In this document: piece by piece, positions 11,847-24,715 of the stretch | Position numbering within the stretch: position 1 is the first letter of the stretch | How the letters are laid out: each line of letters starts with the position of its first letter | Source: Brevipalpus yothersi | Taxonomy: Eukaryota; Arthropoda; Arachnida; Trombidiformes; Tenuipalpidae | Assembly: GCA_003956705.1 (NCBI GenBank) | Contig: QZCP01000176.1 | Location: 23,381-87,380 of the forward strand | DNA: 64,000 nucleotides | Reading direction: 5' to 3' | The notes under the pieces: model-generated | The model's database searches: none | What the model saw: only the letters and a program-made list of their open reading frames with translations | What the model was told of the DNA's origin: nothing | Made by a program: the position numbers and the translations under genes

Positions 11847-12556
11847 TATCAACAATTCCAATGATGATCACAAATCAGTCAACAATATGAATACAATTCG
11901 AGACCGAAAAAAAAACGTACAAGTTCTGGAAATTCAGAACCCGAATCAGACATGTACCTCACAAAGATCATGCTCATCGATATGCTTCGAAAAAAGAATC
12001 CAAACTTGATTCACTCCCCTTTTGATCTGACAAAGTGTATGGTTCACACAAGTGAATTAATTTCGTTAAATTGTCATAACTTTTGAATATCCCGGTAGTG
12101 TGATCATTATCATCATTATTTCCCCAATAATTATACTAATATATATCTGATTTCATTCCGAAAATATATATCTATCTATACTTACTCACCATAGACAGAC
12201 ATACATTAACACATACAAACTTGTCCGCCTCCAAGCTTGAAGCTTCTCTCTTCTCTCTTTTCTCTCTCTTTACTTTGGTGAAAGGTGCATCACGACAATC
12301 TAGTGGATACATTTGATTTTGTTAATTTTGATTACTGATTACCTGGTATAATATTTGTGTTTGTGAAGAGAGCATTTTCTGTCTTTCAACTACCTTAATC
12401 AGAAAACTTTTCACCACCTCTGTGTGTGTCTGTGCTTACTTTGTTGTTGTTGTTGTTGTTGTTGAAACAGTCATCATATATATAAATATAATATATATTG
12501 ATTAATATCATCATCATTGTTGTTGATTTGTCTGTCCCATCATTACACTGGTAAAC
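11847..12556. other. Divergent spacer V-ATPase e / alpha-SNAP
   Basis: No gene seen. Contains AT-rich dinucleotide runs (12138-12180), a TTG trinucleotide run near 12441-12462 and CT-rich stretches. Presumed promoters and 5' UTRs. Confidence 0.5.
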
Positions 12557-13657
12557 ATGACAGAAGATGCTGAACAAAGAGGTGTACAATTTATGACTGA
12601 AGCTCAAAAAAAGCTCAGCTCATCAAAAGGTTTTCTTGGCAGTTTATTTGGGTATGTATACCCAAATTGATTCGATGATTCAAGTGTATCGATTTCGAAT
12701 GAACATTAATAAAGTCCATTCGAAAAGGAATACCTCAACCCACACTCACTTACACACATACCGACATACTAAATATATACTAAATATAGCTTCAGCCATT
12801 AACCTACTGTCCTCGATCTGCACAATTGATTGTATTTAATTCTGACTTCTTTCTTCTCCATCTTTTCTAGCTCATCATCCCGAGCAGATGAGGCCATTGA
12901 ATTGTTCATCAAAGGAGCAAATGCATTCAAGATGGCCAAATCATGGTCCCAGGCAGGAAATGCATTCACAGAGGCGGCTGGATTACATTTGAAAGCAGGC
13001 AATAAGCATGATGCTGCTTCTTGTTTTGTTGACGCAGGCAATTGTTACAAGAAAGTGGATGCCCAACAGGCTATCGATTCAATACTGAAAGCTATCGAAA
13101 TATACACTGATATGGGACGATTTTCGATTGCCGCCAAACATCATATAACTGTGGCCGAAATATATGAAAATGAGGGTGCCGATATTGAGAAGGCGATCAG
13201 CCACTTTGAGCGTGCTGCTGATTTTTACAAGGGTGAAGAATCTAGTGCATCAGCCAATCGATGTCTTCTCAATGTTGCCCGTTATGCTGCCCAATTAGAG
13301 CAATACAATAAGGCAATCGAAATATATGAGCAAGTTGGTGCATCGTGTATTGAAAATTCTCTTCTCAAGTACAGTGCGAAAGAATACTTCTTTCGAGCTG
13401 CTCTCTGTCAAATGTGCATAGACTCTGTGAATGCTCAACTATCTGTGCAAAAATATGAGCAAATGTATCCCGCTTTCAGTGATTCACGAGAATGTAAATT
13501 TGTCAAAGCATTACAGGAGAAAGTTGCTCATGAAGACTCTGATGGTTTCACAGAATTAGTGAAAGAATATGATTCCATTTCACGTCTTGACCAATGGTTT
13601 ACCACAATCCTTCTAAAAATTAAGAAACAAATCGAACCAGTGGAAGATTTCAAGTAA
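12557..13657 (+). CDS. NAPA: Alpha-SNAP (NSF attachment protein)
   Basis: Two exons, 12557-12651 and 12871-13657, give 293 aa; the human protein is 295 aa. The start sits in [20 protein letters not shown], and the intron splits the conserved GFLGSLFG / [20 protein letters not shown] region. The TPR-like helical repeats ([25 protein letters not shown]-x-E helices) and the C-terminal [16 protein letters not shown], which activates NSF, are intact. Known role: bridges SNARE complexes to NSF for disassembly after membrane fusion. Ordinary copy with no disruptions. Confidence 0.97.
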
Positions 13658-14643
13658 AATCTTTTGCCTCTTTTTTTTGAAAAAAAAGAAAAGAAATCCC
13701 AGTGTTATACTCTTTCTAGCTGTAAGATTACCAGCCATTCCACTGAGTATTTATGTGAAACTTTCTGATGCTTGCTTTCGATCTATATTATATTATATAT
13801 GTATATTGTTCAAGTAACATGAGCCTCACTACTTTAATCACGACTCACGCTCTTGTTTCCAGTGTGCTTAACAACGAATTTGTAAACAAATTGGGTTACT
13901 CATACAGTCAGCTTGGGAATAACATTTTTTTGAGAATTTCGTCTGTCAATTGACAATGATGATGATGATGTAAGCTATTCAAAATAACTTATGATTAATT
14001 TGTGCACATAAGCTGTTTTTCAACACTTATTAGAGTTTAAACTTAATTCAAACTCATTGTAATTCAGAGTTTATGGTTATTGAAATTGATGAAAATCTGT
14101 CTTTCCTCTTGTTGATTTGTGTTGATTTGAGAATCAAAACCCATACATCAGGGAATGATGGTGGTCCAAAAATCTATAGACCTTAGTTCTTACGATTCTG
14201 CTTTTGAACCATGAATCATTCTTCCAATAACTAGAAGACATCGACTCAGCCTGCTCTTCTATGGTGAATAATACAAAGAATATTACTGTTATCTTCCTCA
14301 CAATGTCTTGGCAGAAATAGATCCGAATTCAACTTTTCAAAGCGAGATCAATAAGGCTCGCGTACATTGACCCAACGAAGAAGCGACGAAATATGTGTGA
14401 AAGTTTATGAAAATATTTCGTTTTTTTATTTCAAAGGTCCATAAAAACTCATCACTTTTGGATTTCTTGAACACGATACTTTTAATTCGTTAGGGTAAAC
14501 TTGTTGTTTGAGAAAAGTTGCATTAAATAAAAAAAGTTAAGTTCCAAGCTCTACGATCTTAAGATTAACCTTCCATTCAATGAGAAAGAGAAAAAGAGAT
14601 TAAAAATGAGATCGCGTCCACACCATGTATTCTTCTCAGTCTT
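13658..14643. other. Convergent spacer alpha-SNAP / ZMYND11-like
   Basis: About 1 kb with no recognisable gene; contains a GAT/ATG run near 13956-13970 and AT-rich sequence. Probably the 3' UTRs of both flanking genes. Confidence 0.5.
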
Positions 14644-16734
14644 TTACGATTTTCTGGCCAGTCCATGCTTGGACATCATGTGAGATCGTAGGTTGAGCAA
14701 TCCGGTGAAAAATTTGTCACACATCACACAACGATGGGGAAGTGAGAACATTTGATGCCTTTTCACCTTGTACTTGGTTGTTCGTGTCTCTTTTTGGCAA
14801 GATTTGCCTGCATGCGTTGGAATGGCGCATACATAGGCACCTTCTGTTCCAGTGATATGTTGAGTAGAGAAGCGATTGAATTCGTCCGGTGAAATCGATT
14901 TCTTTGAGATTGGATCATAAATTTGGTAAGGTTTTCCTCCGATTTTCTGTATATGGTTGGAATCGATCACAAAATTAGCAGGATCAAATTGATTTTTGGG
15001 AGGTCGCTCTCCACCAGAGCTTGTAACTGGATGAGATTCGTTAGTCTTGGAGGTATTCATTCCGTTAGATTGAATTGAACCATTCATATCAACGTCAAAA
15101 TTTAAAGATGAATCGGAGAAGATTTTCTCACTATTGTCAGGCCCGGTAACACTAGTGTTATGGAGATGCTTTACGTCCATTGTTTCGTCTATATTGTTGT
15201 CCCGAGAATTGGAGTCATGAGAGTTATTCACAGAGTTAGATGTGATAAGTTCGTTTGATGAGACTGTTGCACTGTTCTCTCGGACAATCTTGGATCCTAT
15301 TACACTCTTTTCGACATTTGAGCTCATCTCTAAAAGTATTTCCAAGGGAATCGGATTATCATCATCAAATGGATCTATTATGACCAAATTATCGTCTCTT
15401 TGTGACTGACTTCTACGAGTTTTGGACTCGGTGATAAAAACACCATCACATGGGCTCCAACGTTTCATGAATTGAGCGAATCTAGGCTTTACTGATGCTT
15501 GATGTAGCTTTTCAACATGATACAAAAATTCATCAACAGCTTCGTCAAAATCTTCGCCCATGTCAGGTGGAATGAGAATTCTTTCTTGATAGTTCACTGA
15601 TAGGTCTGGGTCTATCATTAAGAAGCATGAGCTTACTGATGTCCATCGACTATGAAGCAGAGTGAAAGAAAAATTAGCAAAATCGAGTCAACAACATGTA
15701 TTAAAACTTACCAATGATGTTCGCGTCCAAAGAATGACACCAAAACTCTGGCATTGAAAGGATCATACTTCAAAAGTTTTGCCGGCCACCATGTTATTGC
15801 TGTGTAAAATTCATACACAGTCAGTTAGTGAACACTAGAATCGACAAGTTTGAATAAACAAACCTTTGTATTGGGCTAAAACTAATTGATGGGGCTTAGG
15901 ACAAGATTGAATGAACCAACTCGAGCCACTCGTTAAACAGTGGAAAGTACAGTGGGGGCAAAGATCAATCATTTGAAGATGTTGTTCAATTCGTTCAATA
16001 TAATCGATGACAGGCCTTACAATCCAAACTGAACAGTTGGCGCCGATAAAATGACGGATAGTTCTTAGGTCTAGAAGAAGTTCTTCAGGACACGTGTAGA
16101 AACCGGCCTGGGCTTTTTTGCGGACTTGTTGCAATGAGAGAAATTTTTTCGGTCCAAGTTTATCGGTAGTTAATTGCAAATGTTCAGCATCAAGTTCCAT
16201 TATCTTAGGGCTCTATGAAGGTAAGAGATAGTTTGTATATTAGATTTGAAAATGATCCCCAAAAGAAAATCTCAGATATAAAGGTGAGAAAATTTTGTCT
16301 CAGGTTCATGTGGTCTGGAGAGATGCTACAAGCTAACTATTCAAGATAGAGGTGATAGATTCATTAATTACCGGATTGTTTGGTAAGGTAAGCAGTCCAA
16401 AAAGAATTTGATTAAGCTTCTCTTTTGAAAAGGCCGCAAAAGATCGCCATTTATCAGTTGAAATTCGAAGTGATCTACACTGTGAACACGGTGTGATTTG
16501 ATTATCCTGTCCACTGCCATCACAACCATCGATTGCACACTCTGAATGATAGCCTAGGCCACACTCTTGACAAAATATTTGGGGTGATGGGCCATCACAT
16601 CTGAAGCAACAGGCTTGTTTTGCTGAAGTCTGTCAAAAAAGAGAAAGAGAAAAAGTGTGAAGAAAGTTTTCTTGCTCAGTTAACAACTTCACACTCACAA
16701 GACAATCAAATTTGATCAAACTTACACTAGACAT
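14644..16734 (-). CDS. ZMYND11-like PHD-bromo-PWWP chromatin reader with C2H2 finger
   Basis: Five exons, 16734-16726, 16629-16372, 16212-15864, 15799-15712 and 15649-14644, give 569 aa with consistent phases. Exon 1 encodes only MSS. A PHD-like zinc module follows (CCFRCDG, FCQECGLGYHSECAIDGC, ending CSQCR), then a bromodomain-like helical region (LGPKKFLSLQQVRKKAQAGF; FIGANCSVW), a small zinc motif (LCPHCTFHC) and a PWWP domain (ITWWPAKLLKYDPFNARVLV, FFGREHH). Order and spacing match ZMYND11/BS69, which reads H3.3K36me3 and represses elongation. The C-terminal half is Ser/Asn-rich and ends not in a MYND finger but in a C2H2 finger (CVMCDKFFTGLLNLRSHMMSKH). Orthology to ZMYND11 is inferred from architecture; the sequence is quite divergent. 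Confidence 0.8.
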
Positions 16735-19363
16735 GTTTTCTGCCAAAGATAATCACAAATAATTGATTCCAAAATTATCACACTAATTGAACCAAACAAT
16801 TTAAAAGTCGATATATATAATTCGAAAAAAACATTCACACATACATACAAAACACACAAAACACAAGGGTCATAAAGAACAACACATTACCAAATGAGAT
16901 AAAGTTAAAACACACATAAACTAAAAGTGATTCCAATCTTGGTCCTAATCTTATCAGTGTTCACAAAATAAGGAAAGACAAAGGTGAAGTCAAAGGTGAA
17001 GTAAGAGATTGGTCATTATTAGAATTCAATAAAAAAAAGAAAAGTTGATTGATTAAGTTAATTATGAGCAAATAAAAATTATTGATAGATGATGATGCAC
17101 ACACACACAAGTGTGAACAGAGAGAAAGTGAAAGGCAAAGAAAGATGATGGCGTTTGTGTGTATGTGTGTGTGTGTGATGGGCAAAAACTGCTGTATTTG
17201 AAAAAAGCTTCTCACAAGCAAAAGGCTTCAACAACATATAAACTCGCGAATCAACTTTTGAGAAGCTCTTTTTCTTGTCTGTTCACCTTTTTTTTTTTGC
17301 TCTCAACTCTTGCAAAAAGCGGTAAAAATTATTCACATTGGCAAAAAAAAAGGAGACTTTGACCATCAAAACGTAGTAGCAACAACAACTTCTGCTAAGA
17401 AATAGAGAAGATCATATTTCTTTGGGGGGTAATTTCATATTCGATACGTATATATATATATGTGTGTGGGGGGTTATCTGTGATTTAATTTAGATCAAAC
17501 ATCTGATCAAAAAAAAAGAGAGAGAGGTGAGAAAAAAATTTTTTCTTCTTCTCTTTCTCACCTTGGCAACTTGCTGTTATGATTATAGAGGAAGAGAGAG
17601 TTTTAGTACATAGAGTTTTGAGTTTTTATTGCAGCAGGAGTTTTGTTCAATGGAGAAAAAAGTGATCAAATGAGAATATTGATCAGGTTGATATGTTGTG
17701 GGGTATCTTTTTTGTTTCTCACGTGGAAAATATTACCAATTATTGAGCTTTTCCATTTTTCATATATTATTCTTTTTTCACACAGCTCACATCTTCCATA
17801 TTTCTCGATTTCATGATGATGAAACAAGCATGTACACTGGACTCTTGTGTTGCACAGTTTCCTTTCGTTCAATATCCAATTATATCGTGTCAAAAACATT
17901 CGATCCTGAGTATATTCGAAAAGTATGAATTGAGAATCAGTTTTGCAAACTCGATAACGTTTCAAATTGCTCTATATCCGCATTTATCAATGTTAACTAA
18001 AGTTTTCAGCTTTTCAGGTATACTTGATCATTTTTAAATTCAACTTTGTAACACTTCTAGGCTACTGAATATTTTTCAACTTCTTGGCTTCTCTATTGAA
18101 TCACGATTAATTCTATATCGGATTGGTTAAAATGATCTCCTATGAAGAGATGATAATCGAAAGTCGATATATCGTTCAAGAAGCTCTTTTTCGACAATAA
18201 AAAGGAACAAAATCTAACTAATGAGATAGAATCACATTTACAACGTTATGATCGATATCATTCGTTTATATAGCTTTATATATGTATAAATTGGTGTTTT
18301 GACAATGGTGTGGTCCAATAGGGGACATCACAGAAAATTTAACATTCCATTGATGATGGAAGAGAAGATTACGAGTGGATTGAAGTGAAGATAGTTGAAT
18401 CAGAAAGTTTGGAAGAAAGAAAATTCTGATGAGAAATTGACAGCATTTGAGTTGCTTTTCTGTTATCATTAAAAGGATTCTTAGGTTCAGTTTGGATGTA
18501 CATAAACATTTTTTCGACCATTACAATACAGACTAGATACGTTTTAGTTGATTTGATTTGTGGATAGGTGTGTGAGTGTGTATTTGTGCGTTTATATAGA
18601 AACACTTATATAATCAAAAGATTTTTGTTACCATAAGTAAAACACGATCAATGTGTAATAATATTGTCATATGTATAGAATAAATATAAATAAATACGAA
18701 TACAAGGTTGCTAAAAAAGATTATAAGATAATGATAGTAATAAACATTTTCGCTGAGATTTTGGCGGTATTGAAAGCTTGTCCATCACAACACTGTGGTC
18801 ATCAATTGGATAAAAAATGAGATAATTCTCTGGATGGTTTGAGATCGATATGTGCTTCAAGAGTGCTTAATTACACACAGCTCTCTTTCTCTCCTGATCT
18901 GGTTATCTTTTTGTTTTCATCATGTTTTTCATCTTATTCTACATCATCATCGATTAGCAGGGGTTGAAGGTTTCCAAATTTTGAAAAACATCGCTTAAAA
19001 ATGAATGTTTCTTTATGCATTACGAAGATTCAAAATTTTTCATTCCTTTTTCGTCCAAGCTAATGATTGACTATTAGCACAAAAACGATTTTGGAAGAAC
19101 CATTAATTCAAATTGTTTGAGTTTTTTTTCTCTTGTGAAGTTCATTTTGTCCCCCTTTGAGCGAGCAAAATGTAACTTTAACAAGAAAAATTGATCAGCG
19201 AAAAGAAAAAAAGCATAATAATAATGAATGGATGATCATGTACAATATCGAAACGAAGAATACCAATGAATGTTGCGGTTGAAATTGAAATGAAAATGAT
19301 TCTGGATGATAATGGTGTGTGATTACTCTGATAGTGTGCGATGGTCCAGTTCATTTAGGCAAA
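16735..19363. other. Gene-poor 2.6-kb spacer
   Basis: No gene that I can support. It contains short GT/CA runs (17096-17108, 17155-17178), AT dinucleotides (17450-17461), GA stretches and A/T-rich DNA. Open frames of 60-99 codons (for example 17666-17965) overlap in both strands and lack any recognisable motif. Part should be the CNRIP1 3' UTR and the ZMYND11-like promoter. Confidence 0.45.
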
Positions 19364-20733
19364 TTATCTGAACACTTCTTTGACAATATTGACGGCAGTG
19401 AGTCCTGGCTTCACTTGGCAATCATATTCGATAAAATTCAATGGATTACCCCAAATCAGATGATCATTATCTTCTGGTCGATAGAATTTGACCTGTAATG
19501 GCAATACAAGGCTGAGTCCATCTTGAAATTGAAATAATAATTGGACCAATGTTCGATCTTTTTTCTTGCTTGCACTGATTTTGGTTGAACTCCAATTAAA
19601 TAGATATTTTGATCCTTCACTTTCTTGCTGTGATAGATCGGTAACTGATAGGCCAGATCCTTGTACACTTACACTTCTATAAATTTTTTGGATGAGAAAG
19701 AATTTTCAGATAAAAAGAAACATCAGTCAACGGATCATTACTTTTCCCGCTCATAACAAATAACAGCTAAAATCGAAATTTATCATTCAATTATTCAAAA
19801 TGTTCACTGATGACGATAACAATTCACATGAATCATTGTTTTGGAAAGCGGATATTCGGAAAAATTCAGGGTCAGATGGTATAAATTAATCACATCTGAA
19901 TGAATGAACATATTTAGAAGAAGAGAAAATAGGATATGAAGAATAGAAAAAAACAAAGCAATCAGATAAAAGTTTTTCTGTGAACAACATCATCAAGTGC
20001 CTCAATCATTACTCATCGGAATCTAATCAATACCGAAAATGCTTCTTCTTCTTCTTCTTCTTCATGCTTTTTGAGGCATGTTTTTTTTGCCTAACTACTA
20101 CCGAATGTTGTCCTAGAAAAAGTTCTAACTCTTTGTGAGGGGAGAATTTCATTCAGAATCTAGATATTTGTTCATATCGTTAAATTAATTTTACGATCCC
20201 CCTTCAACATTCTCTCTACTTACTGGAGTGGCAATGATGGCTTGATTGTGACAGTGAAACGATAGTTTTGCTCGATGAGAAGCTTTATTGTATTTTCTGC
20301 ATCAAATCTTCGCCCATCTCTCTGTCAATTAAAATAGGAGGAAGAAAGAAAAATAATGATAAGATTTCATCAAGATTTTTGATTTTTTTTGTACACATTA
20401 CAACAGAATTTCTTGCATAAGTAAAAGTATATCAGCGTCAATATCGATAATGTCCAATCAGTGTGATAGCTCAAGTGAAGTGAATCAAAGTAAACCGCTC
20501 ATTGGATGGACGATCACACAGGAATACAGTATGGAAAAGATCAAGATTTGATAAATGGATGAGGAAAAAAAAATCTGATGGTGAATAGCCTTCGATAAAA
20601 AAGATGGATAGATTGATGATGAAGTGCAATGTTTTTCCAGTGTTTTGCAAGTACCCACCTTGTAATACACATCGTTATCATTGTTACTTCGAATGATTAG
20701 AGTTATTTTGAACGAATTTCGACTTTCACCCAT
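19364..20733 (-). CDS. CNRIP1: CB1 receptor-interacting protein 1 homologue (CNRIP1)
   Basis: Three exons, 20733-20659, 20321-20224 and 19676-19364, give 161 aa; human CNRIP1 is 164 aa. Conserved pieces are in order: FKITLIIRSNNDNDVYYK, GRRFDAENTIKLLIEQNYRF, FTVTIKPSLPLQ, and LQVKFYRPEDNDHLIWGNP followed by IEYDCQVK near the end. The family adopts a RhoGDI-like beta-barrel fold and in vertebrates binds the CB1 C-terminus. Cannabinoid receptors are not known from arthropods, so the partner here must differ (inference). Single coherent model, no damage seen. Confidence 0.9.
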
Positions 20734-22363
20734 ATCGAATGCAAAGTTGGTGAGTCCAGCTTCGCTGGTTTAATTTTTGTTCTTTCTCTTCTTTTTCTCT
20801 TTTTTCAATACGATTCACAATCGAAATGAAACTTATTTCTCAACTTCCAGTTGATGTGTATATATTCAAAAAAATATATTAAGAGAAAGAGGAACAGAAA
20901 AAAATTCACTTGCACAACAGTAGTAGAACACTGGATCAGAGATGTATGTGTGTGTATATGTGAGGATTAAAAAGATATTATTTTCGTGCTACTTGATTGC
21001 TTCACTCCCACCGAGCCTAGTAATAGTGTCGTATACCCTGGCATTGTGATTTGATGATCATGATGATCACAAAATGATGATAATAAATAAATATTGGAAA
21101 CAATTTTGATTTGATAGTAGAAAAAATCATTTGAGATGAATGGAAGAAGAAGAAGAAATACTCGTAGAAGAAGTAAGAAGGGAACAGAGTAAAATAGAAT
21201 GTAAGCAAGCGAATAAGCGAGAAAAAGAGAGATGATGCTCATGTACTAGGCAAAATTTGCCTTGTAAAAGCGGAAAATTAACGTTAAATCTCATCTTATA
21301 ATGCTGCTCCTTTATGCACCTTACACACATTCCATCTGTAACATTAACTCAACCCTGTTCATTCATTTTCTCTCTCTCTTTCTTTCTTTCTACTCTCTCT
21401 TCCTTTCGAGATTATCGATCGATAATACTAAGCATTGCTTAGAACTTCTGTGAGTGTGTCGAACTTGTCGAATTTTCAAATCTAGTGGATTCCAGTTTCG
21501 ATAGATGGTAGCAGCTATCAGCATGATGGAAATTCGAATTTTCATGATAAAAGTTCTAATATGAACGATAGAACGATGAATGATCAAAAGTGGAGAAAAG
21601 TAGGCTTCTAAGTGCTTACAGATGAATATAAATAGAAAATCTACGAAAAATTGAGTGATTCTCTCTCAAGAACTTGCTTGAGAATCGCAATTTCAATAAG
21701 ATGATAATGATGATAACATAAATAGAGAATTAGATTCAGATTTTTATTGAACGCAATACGCTTAGGCAGCATTAAGTATCAGACTATCCGTATCATTTGT
21801 GAAAGTGGAGTTTTTCAGACTGAAAATTCATAAGCTGCAGATAAATGCTGGCCTCTCACTCTTCATTGGAGTCGGATGTTAAATAAAGATTTTTACTAAG
21901 TCCGATTGAAGGTCTGAGGAAATTTTTGATTTACGAGAGCCTTTCTACTATTTTTTGTTCATTTCGATCAACAAATCTACTTTTATTTGCTGCTCAATAC
22001 TCAAATGCGCTTCGAAAAAACTTCCAATAACAGGACCTGATCCTTGCATGAATCATGAGCATCTATTATATCAGATGCATGTTTCCTTAGAATTATTAAC
22101 TTAGTTACTCTCCTTGATTGCGGCTTGGAGATTGCTTTCTCCACTTTTTTCCAAATTGCATACGTTATCATGATGATTTCATGTGAGGGTAAAATTCCCA
22201 AGAAATTTCTCTTTTTGATCTTATTGAGAAAAATATGGAAATTATCATCTTTTCCAATCTTGTCTCCATGCTGTAACTTTTTATCAAAACGCATCGGTTA
22301 AACTGCACACAAACTACCGAACTGTACACTGTGTATACCGTACACAGTCAAGTCCTTGAAATC
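20734..22363. other. Spacer upstream of CNRIP1
   Basis: No recognisable gene. Contains CT-rich stretches (21369-21402) and a minus-strand open frame at 22294-22001 of 97 codons that resembles no family I know. Confidence 0.4.
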
Positions 22364-22765
22364 TTATTGAATAGTGTCTTGAGCACCGATAATTTCAATG
22401 AGTGTGGACACTTCTTTCCCTTGAGCCAAAGAGATGCTCCCTAAATGATCAAAAAACCCAATTGATTGTAAAGAAAAATGAACACAAAGTGAATGAACCT
22501 CGAGATTAGAATTAACCACCATCAAAAATAATTCATTCAGTTTCATGAATAAATTTTCTTCACTCTTACTCCTATTCATACCACAATCAAAGGCGAATTG
22601 TTCATCACATCAAATTATCATCAATTATAATTTTCTCTCTCCCCTCTCTAACATCGGCTTTCGATTAAGTGAAGGATTTACTGTTGGGATGAGTAATTGA
22701 TTCTCATGTTCAGACAGGAAGTTTGATGATGACACAATTCTTATCCAAACCTGGGATCTAGAGGT

Positions 22766-22811
<46 letters not shown>

Positions 22812-22906
22812 AATGTAATGTTCAACACACATACACACTTAACTGGGACTCGGCCATGTTTTCCGTACTCAGCTAAAATCAAGCCATCAACAACTTGATG
22901 ATGAGT
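22364..22906 (-). other. Unidentified minus-strand exon-like segments
   Basis: Three stretches look more like protein than the surrounding DNA: about 22899-22850 (VDGLILAEYGKHGRVPV, bounded by an AG and a GTTAAG), about 22755-22625 (VWIRIVSSSNFLSEHENQLL, after a CAG acceptor), and about 22600-22364 (KLNELFLMVVNSNLEVHSLC, ending in a stop). They are in the same order on one strand and could be 3' exons of a short gene, or a pseudogene remnant. I could not find a convincing first exon before the divergent gene at 23198, nor identify a family. Treat as a hypothesis only. Confidence 0.25.
22771..22810. repeat. (AG)n microsatellite
   Basis: Twenty perfect AG units between two of the exon-like segments on the minus strand. 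Confidence 0.95.
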
Positions 22907-23197
22907 GGATGGAGAAAGAGAGAGAAAGAGAAAGAGAGAGAAAACAAAATTCTCTAGCAAACTTTGTCAAACAGTTGTGAAAAGAGAGAGAGAAAGTAGT
23001 AATAGTAGTAATAGTTTTAGTTTGATCATCATCAGTCACTTTTTTTCATCACTCGAGGCCGGTTTCTTCAATAATCATCTCTCTCTTGATTTGGGAAAAA
23101 TATTTTTCTCTCTACTCTATAATTGAAAAGTTTGCTTGCCAGTGTGTGTAAGTTTGAATTTTATCATCGTATCCACATTTTTGAATAACTAAAAATC

Positions 23198-24715
23198 ATG
23201 CTTCTGACACTTATTTTCGTTGGCCTGATATCTTCGAGTTATACTCAAACCGAAACTGAAACAGGTAATTTTGTAATCTTCTATTTCAAATTCTAAATCG
23301 ATTTTGTGCTCTTGTATATTCTATTTCTGGGTACAGGCGTTAAGAGTTCTGAATGTGCCAAATGTCAACCACCGAAATATACTGAGCATTACATCGCTAA
23401 AGGATGTACTCCAGTAATCAATGAACGATGTCCAAATTGTATTATATCTTATCAGTGTCCCTCAGACAACAACTCTCCATCAAATTCTAACAGTAAGTGG
23501 GAGAATCGCTTTGCATCACTTTTGCCATTCTTTCTTTAAAATACTAGTATTCCGAACTCTTCTCATCACCAAGTATTCTGTCTCCTTTTTAGAATGTTTT
23601 TATGGTGGAAAATCCTATGATGTTGGCCAAATAATTGATTCCATTGGTCCATGTCAACAATGTACCTGCTTGAGGAGACACGATTCCAATGAAACATGGA
23701 TCGCATGTCTTCACATAGAATGTCCCGAACAATTGGCCGGTCCACAAATACTTCTCCAGTATGTGAACACCACAATTGATGATCCACAAAAGTGTTACTT
23801 GATCTATGAACCCAACGAATGTTGTGGCACTCTACGGTGTCCACGAAGTAAAGAGGTTGGTAAACCGCATACATGTAAATCTGAGGATACAACTTATCGT
23901 GAGGGTGAAAGAATGTATGTCGGCAATTGTAGAGCGTGTACATGTCGAAGTGATCTCGATATGAATTCGACTGCTGATAGCCCAGCATGTCACAAGGAAT
24001 CTTGCTACATGGACATCGATATGTTGAAACGTGGTTGTGTTCCTGTTTATGTTGAAGATGGCTGTTGTGCTATACAATATCATTGTCGTAAGTTCCTCAG
24101 TTACTCATAATATCTCAAGATCATTCAGAACTGATGAAATTTTTGAAAAAATTTAAGATGCCCCGGCAACTATTGGTATTCTTTTCCAACATATTAATAT
24201 TATTGTTGCTATTCCAGGAAGATAAGCTACTTGAATTTTCAATGACACTTGATTGATAACAAATACTCAAACCTAATCGAAAATTTCATCTCGAATAATC
24301 TTGACCTAGTGCCAGTAATGTGTGTGTGCCATGAAGATGTCCCATTTTTTTCTTTCTTCCTGTCTCTCTACCAATGCTAGCTTATCCATCCTTGGAAGAA
24401 CGTCAGAACCATTGTCGTCAACAGCCTCATGATGGTGCTTGTAATCCAACGTCAAAGTATCGATTCGATGATGTCCAAAAGAAATGCAAACAATTTACAT
24501 ACACTGCATGTGGAGGTGATTTGAATGTATTTGAAGATGATAAAAGTTGCATGAAATATTGTACCGAAAGAGGACCAGCACCTGTTGAGCCTGTGAAGGG
24601 TAAATGCTATTTCAATGGTACTAATTATGATATTGGCAGTGTTCTGGAAACTGAGCCACAATACGGTTGTAAATGTCAACTTCCTCCCGATTTCACATGT
24701 ATTATGAAGTCCTGA
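23198..24715 (+). CDS. Secreted VWC-VWC-Kunitz modular protein
   Basis: Four exons, 23198-23264, 23337-23492, 23593-24087 and 24381-24715, give 350 aa; every intron is phase 1, as expected for shuffled extracellular modules. A signal peptide (MLLTLIFVGLISSSYTQ) is followed by a half VWC-like segment (CAKCQ ... CPNCIISYQC), two VWC domains (CFYGGKSYDVGQIID ... CCGTLRC; CKSEDTTYREGERMYVGNC ... CCAIQYHC), one complete Kunitz/BPTI domain with six cysteines (CRQQPHDGAC ... CKQFTYTACGG ... CMKYC) and a final truncated VWC start (KCYFNGTNYDIGS). Probable role: extracellular protease inhibitor or growth-factor-binding matrix protein; the target is unknown. The C-terminus ends abruptly inside a VWC, so a further exon could be missed. 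Confidence 0.82.

Noticed and set aside
22001..22294. 97-codon minus-strand open frame
   Set aside because: No recognisable motif, and stop codons and no splice logic separate it from the exon-like pieces upstream.
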